From: Chrysoporthe austroafricana
Taxonomy: Eukaryota > Ascomycota > Sordariomycetes > Diaporthales > Cryphonectriaceae
Length of the DNA stretch: 64,000 nucleotides
NCBI GenBank assembly: GCA_001051155.2
Contig: JYIP02000003.1
Span: 5,084,001-5,148,000, forward strand
Reading direction: 5' to 3'
A program made the position numbers and the translations under genes. The notes below the pieces were generated by a model. The model searched no databases. It was not told the DNA's origin and was given only the letters and a program-made list of their open reading frames with translations. Each line of letters starts with the position of its first letter. The stretch's first letter is position 1. Of this stretch, positions 59,830 through 64,000 are shown one piece after another.

Positions 59830-61990
59830 TTAAAAAGACTTTAACGTGCAAGGGCAATTGCTTAAGCTCCAGTAGTGCGTAGCCCGCAAAGTTGGCCTGA
59901 TCCCAAACCTTATTTCATTTCGGGCGGATTTCAAATAGATTTGAAGTTCTCGTAAAAATGCCCGGCCAGTCCGTAATTCGGCCCAAATTCCCGGTATGCT
60001 GAGATACGCAATGCGTTCTGAATTATCGCTACGAAATCCGATACAGAAATCATTCTTACAAATCGTTCTGAATACTTCCGCTAAGTATGGTCCAAAGCGA
60101 AAGCGATATTTGATAGCGAAAGTAACAATTCTGGGCAAGTCGTTAGGCATTTCTAACGGTTCGAGGTAGAAGAGCGACGCCAAAACTTGAAATTTGACTT
60201 CTTTCGTATTCCAGTTCGAAAGGCATTCTAAGCGGAAATCGATCGAATATCCGGGCTAGAGGCATTATATCTCGGCCTGTATACTGCAGGACGGTCAGGA
60301 AAGGATTCCCCTTTACAGAGCAGAAACTTACCTGTTAGTAACTACCCGTATCTTATTGCTTTTCAGTTTATCGGCTCTGAATTCAAGGCTACGACCAAAT
60401 TTAAAGAAGCTTTTGCCAGTCTTAACTAATAAGATTTTCGGTAGATAATAAGCACAGTTATCTACCGTTGCATACTTACAGAATATCATTACCGCGAAAA
60501 ATATGCTAATACTACTTCCGATAACGATATCGAACAGGTCGGGCAGAGGGCATTGCAGCTCATTACCCAATATCTTTAGGGCTTTAGCTATCTTTTTCCT
60601 ATCCTCAACTTGACTGTCTAGTACGAGGATACGTATGCTAGCTAATCGAGGCTTCACCCTTAGCAGGGTGCTATTTACTTTCCTGCAGAAAAGGCAAGCG
60701 GGTAGCTGGAAATCGGTACTACTTTCGCAGCAGCTATATAATTGAACGCATTCCTCGCAAATTCGGTATTTGCAAGGAAAGGTAAAGCGTAAGGGTTATG
60801 AAAGGCATGCGAAATATAATAAACTGAAAGCCTGGCTTGTACGGCCGACTTCGGCTATAACTTGTCGGTATATCGCTATAAGCTGCATATATACTTTGCT
60901 CGCTAGCGAGTTATACTCGTTTCGGATACGCATAGCAATTTATTGCCTAGCGACAACCGTCTGATTGCTATATAATTCGTCGAAAATATTATCGGACGGG
61001 AGACTTTTTTCATATCAGTATCCAGATAGCAATCTTCTGGTTATTACTTACTCTCTGCTCTGGCAAAATACCTGTCCAAATGCAGAACAGACGCGATAAA
61101 ACGAGGTAAGTGGATAGCAAGGTCGTCAATCTGGCATAACTTCCGTATTTGCTCCTTTAGCTAAAATACAGGAAACGATCGTATTACCTGTACTTTATTT
61201 AGGGCCCTAGTAATATTATTTGAAAAATAATAGCAAGCAGCCTGAAAAATTCGGGTAAATTGAGGACCATCTAGTAAAGCCCGTACAGCTACTATATATC
61301 GCGATACAGCTATAGCTTGGTAACATATTGCTTGATAGTTAAGCGGACCGTATATTGAAGCCGAACTTGCAAAGCATGATTTCCAGACTGCTTCCGCAGA
61401 GCGGGCAGTAAAATCCGGATTGCCAGCTCGAAGCTGGGCCGTCATCCGGAGATCTAGGGCGTCGGAGCATATCGGCCTGCTCGAGCGAGCAATACAGATC
61501 AAAAGGCGGTATTTAATATCCTGACTGGCTATAAATCCAACTCAAATAGCAAGCAGACGAAAGATCTCGTCTATTATGCTAAACTCTTCCTCTAGAAATA
61601 CCACCGCTATGCTTATAAGAGCAAGCATTAAGGCATACAAGCAATTTGCGACTTCGGCAGGCTTTGCATAACCACTATCGAGTATATGAACTGATATATT
61701 ATCGGGTATACCGGCCTCTATAATCTGAACGGTTTTTCGTAAATGTAAAGCGCAGTCGGCCAAGATATTGCAATGCCTTACGCAATGCAGCTGAATCTCG
61801 TATATTGCGGCACAGAATCTATTGCATATTAGTAGGAAGAATGGCAAACCCGCCGAGTGATTCGTAAAGTGCTAGTAAAATTCTTTGTGCTCCAGTAGTA
61901 GAATGCCGCAAATTCCTGGTTGTTATAGGCCTAGCCATTATATCATTTTGAATGCATATAGCATATTACGATTTACAAAGATGAAATACG
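59830..61990 (-). pseudogene. Decayed patatin-like phospholipase with N-terminal cysteine module
   Basis: The minus strand reads a long frame broken by scattered stops. The N-terminal part (61847-61161) is Cys- and Ala-rich helical text. Next comes a paired-cysteine module (FPCKYRICEECVQLYSCCES, then CLFC), VKPRLASIRILVLD, and the patatin core CPLPDLFDIVIGSSIS followed by CKYATVDNC. Fungal patatin-like proteins show this order: cysteine module, VKP linker, ILxxDGGGxRG, then DLFDxxxGTSSG. Here the glycine loop and the nucleophile elbow are mutated, so no activity is expected. The tail (60183-59830) continues the frame. Patatins are acyl hydrolases; fungal members often pair with NLR domains. 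Confidence 0.6.
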
Positions 61991-62219
61991 AGATGGACAA
62001 ATCTAATTACTATATCGAAGCGAGTATTGGACCGACTTATCTTTATTAACTCCAAAATTAGGAAACCGAATATAGGAAATCTAGAAAGCATGCCAAGTAT
62101 ATAAGCCGCTAGGATAGGTTATCTGAGATGACAGGTTAATCTCCATACTCATTTGCCTAGCTGGTCAGAAAGATAGCCCCGCTTACGCCCGCTTCTTAGG
62201 ATTTAACCCTAGTTGGTTC

Positions 62220-62700
62220 CCCAAAGTCCTGGATTTCCAATAGCAATAACCATATTGCAATTGAAAATAGCTTTTCCCGTATAGATATTGCCGAAGGTTT
62301 ACCGTTCCTTCATATTCTATATGCATTACCTAATGACTTTCGTAGCGATAAGATAAAGTTTATCCAGGAACTTACTTGTACTGGAATCAATATTCTAGGG
62401 CATAATAGCTCTAGCAATATAGCGCTATATATTGCTACCGGTAATACCTATTATTCTCCCGGTAGCAGCAAGATATATAGGGTACAAATCATGCAGGCAT
62501 TATTAAGTCGACTAGAGATATATCTTTACATAAGCGCTAGGAATGATAATGGAGAGATACCTCTCGATATTGCATAGGATTCCAGGAATGTCTCGTATAT
62601 TCAGCTTTTGCTTGCTTATAAAGCAGAGTGCGGGGTAGAAGATTGCGGCTTGGATGGGAATATATCGTGCATTGGGCTTGCTTTCGCAAAGCGCTGAAAG
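62220..62700 (+). pseudogene. Ankyrin-like decayed fragment
   Basis: The plus strand reads NIALYIATGNTYYSPGSSKI, then QIMQALLSRLEIYLYISARN, DNGEIPLDIA, a stop, and SYIQLLLAYKAECG. This matches ankyrin helix-turn-helix periodicity (LxxA..., DxxGxxPLxxA). No start is visible. It lies divergent from the patatin relic. Confidence 0.45.
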
Positions 62701-63385
62701 CTGGGCAGGCAGCAGGGGATAGCGGGAAGGTAGCAGGGCAAGGGATAAAAATATGTATTTCTAGAATATTGAATTCGGGTCTGGTTTCCACTTTCCGATT
62801 TCCGATTTCCGATCCCGGGTTTCCTTGCAGCATATCTAAGCATGCTCAAGATAATAAATGTCGCATATTTGGCTTTTTCTTTGCTTCTGCCTCTGCTGGA
62901 TATATAATGCACTATGGAATCCTCTAATACTAATCTGTTCCTTGAAGAGCCTTATCGCACGATATACGAATCATGGATATTACTCTGCTAACACTACCCC
63001 AAATAGGGATTTGCACGATTTCTCAGCTGCTTAAGGCAATGCCGACAGACTTGTTTTATCATATCAATCTATACCAACTAGCATTTCAATACTGACCAGC
63101 TTGCTGATATATACAATCTGGAACAATCTTTTCACGATTCAAAGCATACTGTCATTTCATATGAATACGATATCTGGCGTCGTATACACAAGTTGGATTA
63201 GGAAGTCCAGGAGGTGGTCTATTCACTCATTAAGCAACGTGCACGGGAAACGAATAGCATTTTTGCTCGCTATCGATAGAATCTTATAGTCTTGAAAGAA
63301 GTGGAAATAAGAAGTAATTAACTTTATAGCACAGAATATCGTTTAATTTTGAAAGGGGTAAAACCTTAGAATAATGGGAATTTAT
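62701..63385. other. AT-rich spacer without a supported gene
   Basis: Short overlapping ORFs only. TTTCCGATTTCCGATTTCCG near 62800 is a small direct repeat of 8 bp. No family was recognised. Confidence 0.3.
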
Positions 63386-63389
63386 ATAT

Positions 63390-63485
63390 AAGGGTATATC
63401 TGCTGCTAGACCTGAGGGTACATCTGCTATCAGGCCTGCAAGTACATCTGCTATTAGGCCTGTAAGTATATCTACTGTTAGAACC
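63390..63485. repeat. 24-bp tandem repeat, about four units (left array)
   Basis: Units such as AGTACATCTGCTATTAGGCC plus four more bases recur every 24 bp. On the minus strand they read 8-residue GLIADVLA-type repeats. Confidence 0.7.
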
Positions 63486-63635
63486 AGTAACTCTTTTGAT
63501 AGCAGAATGGTTCTGGTAATAGATCTATCTTTAAATCTGATAGCAGACATAAGTTAATATCTAGCAACAGAGTATCTTATAGCAAATACCGCTTAATATT
63601 TGATAGCAGACATACTATAAGGTCTAGTAGTAGAT

Positions 63636-63838
63636 AGGTTTAGTAGCAGATACGCCTTCAGGTCCACTAACAGACACGCCTTCAGGTCTAGCAGCAAATA
63701 CGCCTTTAGGTCTACTAGCAGACACGCCTTCAGGTCTACTAGCAAATACGCCCTCAAGTCTACTAGCAGATACGCCCTCAGGTCTACCAGCAGACATGCC
63801 CTCAAGTCTAGCAGCAGATACGCCCTTAAGGACACGAC
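63636..63838. repeat. 24-bp tandem repeat, about eight units (right array)
   Basis: Units of the form GGTCTACTAGCAGACACGCC plus TTCA recur every 24 bp. They share AGCAGA(T/C)A(C/T) with the left array, which suggests one ancestral array split by about 150 bp. They read DLRAYLLV-type 8-residue repeats on the minus strand. Confidence 0.8.
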
Positions 63839-64000
63839 GCTCTTCCTTATAGGACAAGCCATTCAACCGTACCCAGCGCCTAACAGATCCTTCTAGTTGG
63901 CGTTGAAGCAGGTATAGTTTCCATTTACAAATATAAGATATAATGCCCATAAAGCTAAAAGATACCAATACAATGCCTAGCGAAACCCAGGCTGTAAGAG

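Overview
The window looks like a filamentous ascomycete (Pezizomycotina) chromosome. Genes carry short GT-AG introns (about 50-150 bp), there is a fungal non-reducing polyketide synthase and an AflR-type Zn2Cys6 regulator, and gene-rich DNA alternates sharply with AT-rich DNA full of stop codons and transition-only repeat differences, which is the signature of repeat-induced point mutation (RIP). I cannot name the species. All exon maps were made by eye from splice signals, reading phase and protein-family logic.

Region 1 (1-12.0 kb) is a secondary-metabolite cluster running off the left edge. It holds an NR-PKS on the minus strand (SAT-KS-MAT-PT seen, C-terminal domains outside), a divergent DUF3533/SNG1-like membrane protein, a class-2 O-methyltransferase and an AflR-like regulator. 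The probable logic is that the regulator controls the cluster, the PKS builds an aromatic polyketide, the methyltransferase caps a hydroxyl, and the membrane protein serves resistance or membrane function.

Region 2 (13,465-21,553) is one complete Ty1/copia-type retrotransposon on the minus strand. It has 171-bp LTRs ending TGT...ACA and a perfect 5-bp target duplication ATTTG. It is destroyed by RIP and inserted at the end of a 12-bp tandem repeat.

Region 3 (21.6-38.1 kb) is gene space again: an orphan 154-aa protein, an intact HMT1-type ABC half-transporter, a flavin monooxygenase broken by a nonsense codon and a one-base excess in a C8 run, and an intact cytochrome P450. Whether these tailoring-type genes belong to the same pathway as the PKS is unknown, but the copia element sits between the two groups.

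Region 4 (38.1-64.0 kb) is AT-rich, decayed DNA. It contains four copies of one LTR family, including one nearly un-mutated solo LTR with target duplication GTTCA. A RIP-killed Ty3/gypsy element is cut off abruptly at about 46,721. Beyond it lies a mosaic of decayed genes and minisatellites. Recognisable relics are a ferric-reductase-like oxidoreductase, a patatin-like protein with an N-terminal cysteine module, ankyrin-repeat proteins and a chromo-like/AT-hook protein. This gene set recalls the cargo of fungal Starship giant transposons. No captain recombinase was recognised, so a decayed Starship is a hypothesis, and it is the most interesting lead in the window.
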